From: Azolla caroliniana
Lineage: Eukaryota > Polypodiophyta
Assembly: GCA_043228905.1 (NCBI GenBank)
Contig: JBHGNT010000017.1
Coordinates: forward strand, 7,006,001 to 7,070,000
Direction of reading: 5' to 3'
Length of the DNA stretch: 64,000 bases
The position numbers and the translations under genes were made by a program. This document shows positions 44,096-55,605 of the stretch, piece after piece; the first letter of the stretch is position 1; each line of letters starts with the position of its first letter. The notes beneath the pieces were generated by a model that was given only the letters and a program-made list of their open reading frames with translations, made no database searches and was not told the DNA's origin.

Positions 44096-47000
44096 TACTT
44101 TAGCTTCATAATCGATAGTGAAATGATTGGTTCCCTTTTTCCGTTGCAACTCAAAATCTATATTATTTTCACTTTGTAGTGCTTGTTGCTCTACATCCCT
44201 CCAAACCCTAATCTTTTGAAAACTTAGAAAAGCTCAAACTTCTTAGTGCACATTACTTTTTCAACGTACAGTAGAATTATATTATTGCTCTATATATTGT
44301 ATATAAAATATTGTGAGCGTATCACAATTATTTGATATGTCAATTGCTAGTTCAGGTCATCCTAGTTCTTTGTGCATGCTATGATTTTATGTTTAACGCG
44401 AGGTCAAGGATAGTATGTAGGTGTGTATAGTGAACGTTGGACTAGAGGTGACATTTTGTTATTACATTGAAGTCCTTCATGTTTTTAAAAGCTCAAATCA
44501 TGTAAGTCTCCTACATCTATTATATGTGAATAATTTGTTGTCGCATTGCCTAAATGTTTATTGGAGGATTGGAGGACATAAGTGTAAGCATGTTGTGCAT
44601 ACGAATGCCATTTTTACGTAATCAAGTGTAACAATTCAACTCAACCATTACATGCAAAAAGGCTAAAGCACAATGTGATCATTGCCCGATGTTTTTATAA
44701 CCTTCAAACCATAAAAGAATAGTTATCTATGGATTTTAAATTCTTAATCGTACAAATGTATCTTACCGAGACAAGTAGATTGATTAATAACTTCTTCCTT
44801 CTTAAATGTAGGCAATCACACAACTTTCAAATTCGGGTTTTCAAAAATCATACGATGTAGTGTTAATAATTTAATAGCGATGCTCAACATGTCCATTATG
44901 TCCAAATACCAACGTACACATAACATCACTTGCGCATTTTCGTTGAGAAGTGAGGGCCGTTGTATTCATATCGGCTTTCTTAAAAAGTAGTCTATTGTTT
45001 TTAGAAGCCTAATTTTGAAAAGTTATTTGTAAAACCAATATTTCAGGATGAAAACAATCATTAGAACCTTGCTCTTTAAAAGGACTAATCTTTTTTAAAG
45101 AGGTTGCACTTTCATCATCCTATGTGCATAATCTCTAGATTGGAATAATAATGAAGGGAATAATGGTGGCTTTACAATGTTGAAATGAATGGCACTACCA
45201 CATAAAAGGAAAAACACTATACTCGAAATCAAACATAATATCAACTTTGTAATTACTCATGATCTTTGATTTTCTTCTTTGATCACCTTGAAGTGGTGAC
45301 GTATCCTTTGATTGTTTGTCAATATAAATGCATAATGAGATATCTTTCAAAGTAATGTGCAAGAAACCTATATCATATCCTAGATGGAGAGGTTGATGGT
45401 CACACAAGATGTAAAAACAGAACATCATCATTTCTTTACTTGCAAAAGTACTTGTTGCATTATAATTTTGCATAGAGCATATGTTAGTGAGATGTTGCTA
45501 CATATTCTTTGTATGATACACAATAACCATAAGCTTACTCATCATGGCATTCATGTGATAATATTGTCCTTTTACAACGGAATATGTGTCCGGATAGAAC
45601 ATAAAGACCTTCCATTGGGCATGTGATGTTATGATGTTTGTATGTTATAGTCTAACAAGTGGATAATCATCTTACTATTCTAACTTGCCAAAAGTGAATT
45701 TCTACTAGCACACATGTCTTAGCCTTTATTGAAAATTGGATGTCTACATGAGTGATTTGGTCTACTAGCGATTATTTTTACGTGACCTTGTAAAAAGTGT
45801 GCACCTTTATCTTTCTTTCCCCTTCCATTCTTCTTACATAGCCTACTAGAAAAGTGTACTCACATGTTACTCTTTAACTTTTTCGTACTCGAGATTCGAA
45901 GAAATAAAGCATCCCAATTTGTCGTTTCATCTACTTTTCCAGAGAAATACATAGAATGTGCGACAAGGATACATCCTCAAGCAAGCTTCTCCAAACATAC
46001 AAATAGTTTTTAACTTCCCAAATGTTTAACATAATTATACAATCAAAACAAAATTTGATTCCCAAGTCAAAACATTGGATCAATGTTGATCAATCATAGA
46101 TTATACATGATTAGAGAGTTGTAGATAAAGGACATGTTTCAATTGAAGAGGATGCAAAATAGAAATGTGCTTCATACTAACACTCTCTTGTAAAACATGG
46201 TAGTTGCAACATCCAATCGAGTTCAACCACCCTTCACTTCTAAAAAGCATCAACATTTGCGTCTTTAGTGTTTCAAATTTTGATTACATGGATTGGAATT
46301 TGAATAATGCTTCTTTGATTTCCATATGCACTAACATCCACTATTGTATCTCAGCATTTTCTTGCATGAACATTCTTACCTAACCTCATGAACCTTTGGT
46401 TTATACGCATGAATGTAATGTTCTTACAACTACATAATTTCAAACATCTCAACTTTCAAATGCAATATCAATATACATGGTTTCACAAAGTACAAGAAAT
46501 GGAAAATGGTTGTCAAGCATGGGCCATCTCATATTCATGGACAACATAACATAGTTGTTTTATGGTTTAAAATGTGGTTGACCTTGTAAATAACAAAAAC
46601 CAATATGCACAAATTGTCAATCATTTGTTGGTCTTGTGTTCAAGTATTGCATGACAGAATTTTATTATTGGCTTGCAACTCCAATCATTCATGCCCATCT
46701 AACCCCTTCAACTACTTATCATAATCCTCTCACTTGGTTTTGCTTGAGCTGAACACTCTCACCTGACAACTTGGTATACTGAAGCACCTCTTTAACTATC
46801 AAAGCTATTGAAATTCACAACTGTTTGACAAAGTTGGTGAGCAACACCGACTTTTTCAATTCCTACACCAAAGGCAGCAAAAATCATAAAAGTTATATTT
46901 CATCTCTATAAATAAAACAGTGATGCTAACTTTATGATTTATACCAACCTTTGCAAGAGTTGATTGTGGATATAATATTTTGGAGAACAAAGCACTCACG

Positions 47001-47149
47001 AAACCAAAAAGCTTTCGGCCACATAAACTAAGTGTGTTCTCACACATTCATGAGTGGAATTAGGAGCACAACTATGAGTTACATTCAATCATTTGCATGC
47101 ACAAACCATAACTGCAATTAAGAGCTTTCTTCATCCTAAGCTCGTTTTT

Positions 47150-47227
47150 ATCTTGTGTTAAATCTCCTAAATACGCATTTGTAGGGGCATCTTGTGTTAA
47201 ATCTCCTAAATATGCACATGTGCACCA
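47150..47227 (+). repeat. 39-bp tandem repeat, two copies
   Basis: ATCTTGTGTTAAATCTCCTA begins at 47150 and again at 47189. The second copy diverges at its end. Confidence 0.88.
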
Positions 47228-47497
47228 CACACGTCTTGGATAAGATTTGACCCGTAGCAAATGGACTTGCCTCTAGTTTTCTTTGTCTTGCATGTGGTTG
47301 TGTATAGATGCATGGAGGTAAGCAAAGGATATGGAAGTCCTATTCTATAAGTGGCCTTTGTAAAAAATGATAAGAAACAAAAAGATCAACAAGATTCTGG
47401 ATAAAAGTGAGACCCAAAAAATCAAATAATGGCATTAGCTAGATAGATAAGAGGGTGCTGAGGGAAAGAAATGAGTGGCCAAAATAGGTTTTGGGGC

Positions 47498-50317
47498 TTA
47501 GAGAAGATTGTTCTGCCATGTAAACACAATAGGGCTATGCACATTATGCCTCCCATCTGACCATACAAGGCTGCCAAATGTGGAGTCGCTCTCTCCAGGA
47601 CTCATCCTTTTGGAGCTTGTTTTGCATGTCACCCTATAGACCTTCCTCTCGTATAACCTTGTAAATGAAAGTGTCGTGGGCTCTATTTCCATAGCTACCC
47701 CTGGTGGTGGCGTAGCACTCACACTATAGGTAGATTCACCTCTCCCAACATTGGTCACAACTCTAGTTATAGTTGAGCTATACCTAGAGGTATTCCCATC
47801 TTGATTGTATACAAATGATAGTGATGGGTAGTTGAGATTCCCTGGTATCTTTGTTTCCCGTGAGCAATTGTAGTGCCCCTTGGTGAACAAAGCCAACCAT
47901 GTGTCGGAATAGTTGAGACCGCATAGGAAGTCAACATAATCTTGTGTGTGTAGGTCGTAGACGAGACCTGGGTAGAGTGCTCTAATGGGGTCCACGTGTC
48001 CAGACCCAAAAGCGAATGGCGTGGACATGTTAGAATCCGACCCGTCCAGCAATAAACTGCCGGTGTTATCGATACTGAAAGCAGTGGTCATTAGGGCAGA
48101 CTTGACCGCAGCCGGGCTCCAACTCGGGTGGGCAGCCTTCACTAGGGCCGAGAGGCCGCTCACATGTGGACACGACATCGAAGTCCCAGACATTATGTTG
48201 AACTCGACAACCCTGTCATCACCAGGTAGCTCGGTGGGGCCCATCTTGCTTGTCCACGCGGCCAGTATGTTCACACCTGGAGCCGTTATGTCGGGTTTGA
48301 GAATCTCGGGATTCGCCGGGTTAGGACCCCGAGACGAAAATGCCGCCATCACTGGCGCAGGGCGGACACCGAGGACCGTGCCCGAGAAGATTATGCTGGC
48401 TGTCGGGTTCGCATTTGCTGACTGCTTTATGTAGTCCTTGATCACGACCCCCGCCTCGTAGCCAACGAGAGTGGCAGGCAAAACATGGCTATCGGCGATG
48501 AGCTCCTCCCCGTTCAATTGTGCATTAGCGAGAATCATTCCTGCTCCTCCGGCTTCTTTCACTACCATGCCTTTCGAGGCGCGCGCACTGATACCTCGGT
48601 CGCAAAGCACGATCTTTCCCTTCACTTTTTCGGGATCTAATGTACCTTGCATGCATAGGTTCGCACTGCCATTGCTTCCTGGCAAGCCGACGTCCCCGGC
48701 GTAGACCAAGGGTATCTGCACCGTAATGAAAGAGAACACAACCATGGAACCCATGTCTCAAGCTCAACATGAAGATACAAAGGCCAGATATTAAAATGCC
48801 ACACAAATTAAAAGAAATATGTGGACAAATGAATGTCTTTATTTTTGTGCAATGCACACAAGATGAATGCATATATTTGCGATTAGATCTCGTCAATGCC
48901 GATCCTTTCGGTTGCAAAAATGTGAATGTTAGGAATTTTGGTCTTAAATATGGTATGCAAATCATGGGCCAGGTGATGCTTCACTAATCATCACAAAAAA
49001 ATTGAATGCAAAAATATAAGTAGCCATTTTCAAATAGAATGCCACCAAGAGAGATCCTAGTTGCCAGCAAAAAATTGTGTGCTTAAGGTTTGGTAGGTGT
49101 AGTAAGTAGGACAGGGTTTCTTTTGCATGGTATAATTTCTTTCTCTTTACCTGTCTATCCCCGAGTTCGTGTCCATCATAGAGTGAGACTCCTCGGTACG
49201 AGACGGCATGATGAGGGAGCTTGACAGTGGCCGGGAAGTCGCGGTCAAGTGTGGACGCGGCCACGGTGAATAGCCACGGTGCCACGTTGGTGATAGACTG
49301 CGGGGACGGGCCTGCATTCCCCGCAGATGTCGTGACCAAGATGCCCCTCTCCATGGCCGCGAAGCCCCCGATTGCGATCGGGTCCAAGAAGTACGGGAGC
49401 ACGCCCCCTCCGATGGAGAGAGAGATGATGTCCACCCCGTCCAGGATCGCTCGTTCGAACGCGGCCAAAAGGTCGGAATTGAAGCAACCTCCTTTCCAGC
49501 AGACTTTGTAGGCGGCGAGCCGTGCGGCTGGGGCCATGCCGCGGGCGTCTCCAGGGGCTGACCCGAGGAGGCCGGCGTGCCGGACGTGGGCCCCGGTTGC
49601 CGTGGACGCGGTGTGGGTTCCGTGGCCTTGGCTATCCCTAGCCGATCTATACTCATCCGAGGCATTCATGGGGCCGACCGCGGCCTCGTAGCCCTTGTAG
49701 AAGGCGCGCGCCCCGATCAGCTTCTTGTTGCAAAGGGCCCTAGGGTCATCGAACCCGGGGCCCGCTTCGCACTCGCCTCTCCACCGGGCGGGCACGGGCC
49801 CGAGGCCCGAGTCGCCAAAGCTCCTCCTCTCGGGCCACACCCCGGAGTCCATGATGCCCACGATGACGTCATGCCCATAGCGGGAGTCCGGCCACGGGCC
49901 AGAGGAGGTGTTGAGCCCTAGGAATTGTGGGGTGCGGGTTGTGTGGAGGCGGCACGTGGCCTCGTCCGGGACCACCGACAGAACGCCGCCCATCTTCTTC
50001 AGCGTCTCGGCTTCACGGCTCGAGAGCTTGGCTGCGAAGCCATGGAAGACGGAGGAGTAGGTGTAGAGGGGCCCGTGCAGGTCCGCGTCGTAGTCGCCAT
50101 GGAGGTCCAGTCCTCTGCTCTCTGCTAGGGTGGACGCGAACCACTGTGAGTCGTCCGCGAATGGAGATGGCCGCTCCGACCGCGCCACATGGACAAGGTA
50201 CAAAGAAGATGTGTCGGCCGAAGAAGAAGATGAAGAAGGAGAAGGAAAGAGAGCAAGCAGAAGAACAAGAAAGATGGAGGGGGTGCAGAGGAAGTGGGAG
50301 GAGGGGGGAGAAGGCAT
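47498..50317 (-). CDS. Subtilisin-like serine protease (plant SBT1 type), two exons
   Basis: Exon 1 is 50317-49151 and exon 2 is 48715-47498. They join in phase 0 over a 435-bp intron (GACAG/GTAAAG and GTGCAG/ATACCC), giving 794 residues. Order: signal peptide (LCTPSIFLVLLLALF), I9 prodomain (LYLVHVARSE to RLHTTRTPQFLGL), then the S8 domain with Asp157 (GIMDSGVWPE), His232 (GHGTHTAS), oxyanion Asn334 (SAGNAGPSPQ) and Ser568 (GTSMSCPHVSG). A protease-associated insert lies in exon 2 (VYAGDVGLPGSNGSANLC) and a C-terminal Fn3-like domain ends it. It is secreted to the cell wall and cleaves protein substrates after prodomain removal. All catalytic residues are present. An in-frame ATG at 50362 adds 15 residues before the signal peptide; I prefer 50317. 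Confidence 0.93.
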
Positions 50318-50500
50318 TTTGCAGAAGAGGAAAGGCAAGAGCTTTCCTTTGTTGCCAAGCATTTTAGTTGCTGCGGCTATGGCATGGAGAATGTGTGTGT
50401 CTGTGTCTGTGAGAGAGAGAGAGAGAGAGCAGAGAGCAGAGAGAGCAGAGAGAGCAGAGATATTCCTTTTCCTCTTTTATCTATGGATATATATTGGGAA
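50318..50500 (-). promoter_or_regulatory. Subtilase core promoter and CT-rich 5' UTR
   Basis: Read on the minus strand, ATATATATCC (about 50486-50495) could be a TATA box. About 30 bp later comes a CT-rich tract (AG-rich on the plus strand, 50409-50460) and then the start codon region. The layout is typical of plant genes with pyrimidine-rich leaders. The transcription start is inferred. Confidence 0.45.
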
Positions 50501-50592
50501 AGGCTGTCTCTGACAAAAGGGAGAAAAAAAGTGAAAGGGAAATCACAGAACCACCATGGTTCTCTGTTCTGTTCTGCTCTGTTCTACTCTTG

Positions 50593-50625
<33 letters not shown>
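50593..50625 (+). repeat. (GAT)n microsatellite
   Basis: About eleven GAT units lie upstream of the subtilase promoter. It is probably length-polymorphic. Confidence 0.95.
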
Positions 50626-52376
50626 GTGTCATGTTTCTCCTAATTCCTCCGACTACCCTCCCACAATTTCTGAAATATTACAAAATTGCCCTTCCGTCTT
50701 CCGTCTTCTCCATCCAATACCCCCGAAAGTGTCCCCGGGAGCACACACGAAGAAGAATATATATTCTAGACTTCATCTTCTTTAGCTCCACGCTCGCGAC
50801 CATCAAACATGAAAGCATATTCCGCATACTCCAATTATGTTGTAACCCCACAACGTAAGAATCGGAATATGATCTCCACCTCCTCATTCGAACCATTCTG
50901 AACACACTCTTGAGTATAGACCCATTTGTGTGTTGGCCTCGAGTAACAATGTGTCAAAACTTGCCAAATCTCTAGTATCTACTTCCCAAATAGTATATGA
51001 AATACGACATTCAACCTATGCGTATTGTCTTCCAATGGAATGGTACAAAAGAATCGTGCAACTCATCCTGATCCTCACTTTCTTTAAGGTTGAACATAAT
51101 GGTAACCTCCCAATCATCACTCTCCAAATAAATTACATTATCACGAAAATGGTAATTGGGAATGTTAACTACATTGTAACATTTTTCACCATCTTAAATC
51201 TAACTTACATCCATTCCACTCCATCTTTCCTTTCTCTCATAGCTACGATAATGAAACCATGCAATGATAATACAATATATCCGTTGTGACCTATAACAAA
51301 ATTCACACACCCAAGGAGTTTTATATGTAGGCCTCGATAAAGATCCATCATCCATGCAATAAAGTTATACTTTATAACTTTTCCCAAATAAATCCATAAA
51401 TTGGGGGAACTCATATTGAAAATTTAGCAATCTTCAAATTCTAGCAATTGTTGAGATTCTATAAAAACATAGGTCACGAGGCTTGTGCCATACATTCTCC
51501 TCTAGAAGGAATATGCAAACCCACAATACATGTTGCAAGAGACGATAACATATAAGATGATAACAAATAACAATGGACTAAGAGGGCATCCTTGTCACAT
51601 TGATCTAACGAGAAAGATTATTTGAGTGACTCTACTCTTAAGTCTCACACAAGATTTTGCATTTTGACCAAGTAGAAAAATAACTCGTGGCATACAAGGT
51701 CCAAAACTCATACTATGCATCGCTCAAGATGTTGCATTTTGACCAAGTAGAAAAATAACTCGTGGCATACAAGGTCCAAAACTCATACTATGCATCGCTC
51801 AAGATGTTGCATTTTGACCAAGTAGAAAAATAACTCGTGGCATACAACGTTCAAAACTCATACTATGCATCGCTAAAGATGTTGCATTTTGACCAAGTTG
51901 AAAAATAACTCATGGCGTACTAGGTCCAAAACTCATACTATATGCATCACTCCTATGACCAATTAATATGGCCATATGTTTTTTTCCCAAATCCAATTGC
52001 ACCATAATCACTTTTTGATTTGTATCTAGAGCATAATTTGTAGTCATTTAAACATTCAATACATTATGTAATAAATTTATACTTGTTGTGAACCATACTA
52101 AGTTAGGTGAATAAGTTAAGACAAATATTTATTGCTAATGTCTTCTTCTTTTTTTCTTTTCCAAAAAGACACTACTTTCCCATTAGTTAGGAGAGATTAT
52201 TACAGAAAGACTATACAATGTAGCTTATACATAAATCGGGGAATCACCATCCGATCGAGTTCAAGAATATGAGACTACATATCCTTTCCTACTCACTAGT
52301 TAATGTAAGTAGGTACCTATAGCTACAAACTAGTGCCCTTCATCACCAACTAGTACAAGCTGGATCATGTGGCCTA
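50626..52376. other. Intergenic DNA upstream of the subtilase
   Basis: AT-rich with no recognisable gene. Open frames at 50930-51289 and 51205-51414 are short and without domains. It contains the 75-bp tandem array. Confidence 0.45.
51659..51955 (+). repeat. 75-bp tandem array, four copies
   Basis: Units start GCATTTTGACCAAGTAGAAA at 51659, 51734, 51809 and 51884. Copies 1-3 are almost identical; copy 4 differs at several positions. Adjacent units have no spacers, so this is a minisatellite and not a CRISPR array. Confidence 0.93.
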
Positions 52377-52754
52377 CAACGAAGGAAGGGTGGGAGGTGA
52401 GTAGGAAATAACTAGCGTGGGGGCTGGTAGTTCCACCTCGGGCCGTTTCCCCTTTGTGTCACCATTGACGTGTTTTTCTGCCAGAAGCGCAAACGGCCAA
52501 TGTAAGCTTGAGGCTATTCCTTCTACTTTGCAAGTAGCTAGGAGGCAAGTCACCCTATCCCATACCATGTAAGCTTGAGGGCAATCCCACAAACAATGTC
52601 TTCAAAGTCTCAATAGGTGAAGAACATAATGGGCAAGCAATCAGGCCACCATGTTTACCTACCCATTCGCCAATGGGGACCACGTTATGGCTGATCTGCC
52701 ACCAAAATAACTTGATCTTCTCAAACACGTGGAGACTCCAGAGACTCAATCGAG
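52377..52754 (-). pseudogene. LINE RT zinc-binding domain (zf-RVT) remnant
   Basis: The minus strand reads LWSLHVFEKIKLFWWQISHN, ACPLCSSPIETLKTLF and, after a frameshift, WDCPQAYMVWDRV. This is the zf-RVT domain found at the end of plant L1-type reverse transcriptases. It is cut at 52754 by the LTR of the next copia, so the LINE was there first. Confidence 0.75.
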
Positions 52755-53115
52755 TGTTGGAGCCAATCCTCAGGTGTGGAACAATCCCAACACTCTTTGA
52801 GATGAAGATCCTCAGAGTATACAAGTAAACAAATTATGAACATAGGACAATTGAAATCTAAGACAAGATCAACAATGGAACAAAAAGAAGAGAGACAACA
52901 AAGTAGGCACAAGCAAGATGTAACTATATTATTATCAGAGAGTTACAATAGCACAATGTACAAAATGAACAACCTCATCACTAGGTTACAAGACTCGGTT
53001 TAAATACTAACTGACTTAGGGCAACTGCCCTTTCCACTATTTACAGAAATAGCATAAACCTAGTGTGTCCAATGGGATAGTGTTGAATACATCCATTAGA
53101 GACCCGTATTCGACA
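52755..53115 (-). repeat. Copia-C2 3' LTR
   Basis: On the minus strand it starts TGTCGAATACGGGTCTC (53115), preceded by the polypurine tract CAGGGGAG, and ends CCAACA (52755). It shares GCTATTTCTGTAAATAG and CAGTTGCCCTA with 17594-17928. The (CT)n tract of Copia-C is absent here. Confidence 0.82.
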
Positions 53116-53399
53116 CTCCCCTGTAATGGGCGTATACAACAAAAAATCTGTAATAAAAGAGGTAATCAAGAAATACATATTTATACAAGGTTGTCGAACA
53201 AACCAGTTTTGTTAGAGTTAGCAAAGTTTGAGAGCAGAAGGCCGAGTTGGCCGGGTCGGATGAGCTGAAGCCGAGTCTGGAACTATCGATGTTGATTATC
53301 CGAAACCATCCTGAATGTCTGACTCAATCAGATTGATTCTTCTTTACGCCCATTTGGTGCCGAAGGGATCAGAATCGATGCGCCAGAAGACACCTGGTC

Positions 53400-53985
53400 A
53401 TCCCATTTGCGACATTATCGGCTGTAGGTATCTTCTCGAGGCCGATTTTGCCTACAATGACAAAGTCCCGAACAAAGTGATATCTCACATCAATGTGCTT
53501 TGAGGTGTTGTGCTAAACCGGATTTTTTGACAAAGCGACAACACCTTGGTTGTCGTTGTAGACAATTGGAGCCGAGTCAGAATCGACTTATTGAAACGTG
53601 TGCGCTAGCCGATCGACCCATAAGGCCTCTTGCCGAATTTAAAGCAGTATCCGATTGTCGACTTTCGATTGTCCATGTAGCCGGCAAAGTCAAAGTCAGT
53701 ATAACCAATTACGCCTGAGGTGTCTTTCAGACCGAATAGGATGTTGTAGTCTTTTGTGCCCACCAGATATCTGAACACACACTTTAATGTGTTCCAATGC
53801 GATTGGTTGGGATTGTGCATAAATCTATTGACGACTCCTACAACATGAGCAATATCAGTCTGTGTTATGACCATTGCGTACATCAAGGAACCGACTACCA
53901 ATGCATACAATACCGACTTCATAAATTCCCCCTCTAGATTGGATGTGGGGTAGTCTCGCTGAGACCATCGAAGGCTAATGGGTGT
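53400..53985 (-). pseudogene. Copia-C2 RT end and RNase H
   Basis: DYPTSNLEGEFMKSVLYALV, GSLMYAMVITQTDIAHVVGV, FMHNPNQSHWNTLKCVFRYL, IGYTDFDFAGYMDNRKST (GYTD motif), then in broken frames VVALSKNPV, HIDVRYHFVRDFV and NVANGMTRCL. It lacks the ALSTTEAEY segment, so an internal deletion is likely near 53605. Confidence 0.78.
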
Positions 53986-54045
53986 CAAGATTTGAACTCT
54001 TGACATGACCATGTTATAATCAAGTGTTATGGGTTAACCAACATA
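53985..54045 (-). repeat. tRNA-like SINE head (copy 2)
   Basis: On the minus strand TGGTTAACCC, then GTCATGTCAAGAGTTCAAAT and TCTTGA. The spacing and wording follow copy 1 at 1936-1992, with a B-box-like AGTTCAAATC. No acceptor stem is visible. Confidence 0.35.
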
Positions 54046-54057
54046 TCCGATGAAGGA

Positions 54058-54135
54058 ATGACACATCTACTCCTCAACAATGTGGTCCGCTTACATGGAC
54101 TCCCCGACGATGTCATCTTCGATTATAGAACATGC
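54058..54135 (+). pseudogene. Gypsy integrase scrap
   Basis: MTHLLLNNVVRLHGLPDDVI matches the conserved integrase stretch around the second catalytic Asp (normally ending in SDRG; here FDYR). About 26 codons are recognisable. The RLHGLPDD form is that of chromovirus/sushi-type integrases, so it may be related to Gypsy-1. Confidence 0.5.
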
Positions 54136-54509
54136 ACACACCCTATAACATTTTTGTACCACGATGAAACTTTTTTATTTATGTTTATTTATTTAATTCT
54201 CAATGATTGCGTATAGATCCCATTATTGTAGTCAATTGTCTAATGGGCCAAATTTTCTCTTAGAAGTAGGAATCGACAACGATTCAATTTTGTCTTAACC
54301 AATTAGGCTTTGTTCAAACCAAACCGGTTAAGTCTTAACTAGTTTGAGAGTTTTCAAGCTTGAACCAAATTGGTTAACCTTACCGGTTTGGACAAACCAC
54401 TTAACATTAAACTAGTTGGCCAAAGAATTTAAGCCTTATCCGGTTTAGGAACTAGTTTGGCTCTAAACGATTCAATTCGGCTTGAGCCTTGCCATACTGA
54501 ACTGAAATT
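54136..54509. other. Intergenic, AACCGGTT-rich low-complexity DNA
   Basis: Words such as AACCGGTTAA and AACCAAACCG recur from about 54260, like the arms of the foldback element at 42183-42557. This may be a decayed copy of it, but no target duplication is seen. Confidence 0.35.
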
Positions 54510-55072
54510 GGTTATGGAGGCTCAATCCTAAACCAAACCAAACCAAAAACCACTAAACCATTTAATAACGCTTTAATGGCTCAGTTCAGGCTTGAGCCAA
54601 GCTATTGAAGACTCTAAACGATTAATACATCTTTCTTTCTCTCATGCCATGAACAATGACAAGGGCTGACGTGGCACATTCAACTCTTGGAACAATATTC
54701 TCTCTCTCTTGCTAACGGCTCTATGTGTTACCGCCGTCATCATCTACTACTACCACTACCACTATCATGCATCACCTGTCGTTTGCTATACTGTTGTCAC
54801 TGATTGCCGCCACATCGCACTGACCATCGTCTGCGATTACCGCCACATCACGTCGATCGCCACCGCTGTTGAGTGACCATCACTATTGGTTGTGGCCGTG
54901 CGTACATGGGTTGCTCGGTAGAGTGCGTTCCTATTGTGTGGGTGTTTGTACTTGGCGCTCAAGGTCTCTCTTTGGTGGGTTGATTGCGAGCTCATGAAGT
55001 TAATGAGACATCCACCGATGCTTGGCTAATTTTTTCCGTCCTTTTCTTTTATCTTTTTTCCGTCCACAAAAC
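54510..55072 (+). repeat. 564-bp tandem repeat, unit 1
   Basis: It begins GGTTATGGAGGCTCAATCCT and ends near GGCTAATTTTTTCCGTCC. Unit 2 starts at 55074 and is interrupted by Copia-E. The body includes CT-rich and CCGCCA-rich segments. Confidence 0.85.
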
Positions 55073-55073
55073 T

Positions 55074-55197
55074 GGTTATGGAGGCTCAATCCTAAACCAA
55101 ACCAAACCGAAAACCACTAAACCATTTAATAACAATTTAATGGCTCAATTCATGCTTGAACCAAGCCGTTGAAGACTCTAAATGGTTAATACATCTT
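55074..55197 (+). repeat. 564-bp tandem repeat, unit 2 (left part)
   Basis: GGTTATGGAGGCTCAATCCT again, continuing to AATACATCTT, where Copia-E is inserted. The rest of the unit resumes at 61727. Confidence 0.85.
55193..55197. repeat. Copia-E target-site duplication, left
   Basis: ATCTT, repeated at 61722-61726. Unit 1 of the tandem repeat has ATCTT once at the matching place (about 54630), which shows the empty site. Confidence 0.92.
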
Positions 55198-55594
55198 TGA
55201 AAACGTAAGTGTTTGCGGAAGCGTAAAACAGAGAACAACAGAGAGAGAGAGAGAGAGAGAGAGAAGAACACACTTTCAAAATTATATCAAGACTCACACT
55301 CAACACACTGTGCTAAGTAGCACTATTTATACAAGTCCTCTTGGGACTGACAGAAGTACCATGTACTTCAATGCTCACACGAGCATTTGACACTTACTAC
55401 GAGACTATAGCCACCTAGTAGTCTATCCTATACTAGGCTTCCGATTGGACTGCCGGTTACGGATTGCACCCGGCCTCCACTGCTTGCCGGTTCAGTTGCT
55501 CACCGTCATACCGATCCGTTTCGCCCGATCCTTCTCGCTTACCGGCTCCGGCTTATTCAGCCGATCCGGCTCCGGTTGAGCTTGCCGCTCAACA
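55198..55594 (-). repeat. Copia-E 3' LTR
   Basis: On the plus strand TGAAAACGTAAG to CTCAACA, 397 bp. It has (AG)n at 55241-55264 and, on the minus strand, TATAAATA near 55325. The polypurine tract TTGAGGGGGAG lies at 55595-55605 on the minus strand. Confidence 0.93.
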
Positions 55595-55605
55595 CTCCCC
55601 CTCAA
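55595..55605 (-). promoter_or_regulatory. Copia-E polypurine tract
   Basis: TTGAGGGGGAG on the minus strand, immediately before the 3' LTR start TGTTGAG. Confidence 0.85.

Larger units (their letters stand above)
43388..47497. other. AT-rich intergenic DNA
   Basis: The 3' flank of the D27-like gene and about 4 kb of AT-rich sequence. I see no gene or intact transposon. The repeated word ACATAATGTTAAAACCAAGTG (about 43425 and 43593, with variants) suggests a short duplication near 43400-43620. Two small tandem repeats are listed separately. Confidence 0.5.
52755..53985 (-). mobile_element. Copia-C relative, 3' part (Copia-C2)
   Basis: RNase H, polypurine tract and 3' LTR on the minus strand. 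The LTR is homologous to that of Copia-C. The element is truncated inside RT near 53985, next to a SINE-like sequence. Confidence 0.82.

Noticed and set aside
48525-48965. Minus-strand 146-codon frame
   Set aside because: It spans the subtilase intron and an out-of-frame reading of exon 2.
51400-51650. Minus-strand LINE reverse transcriptase
   Set aside because: Some words looked RT-like, but no YADD or other conserved block could be read in any frame.
51659-51955. CRISPR-like direct repeats
   Set aside because: Units are contiguous with no variable spacers, the period is constant, and the host is a plant.
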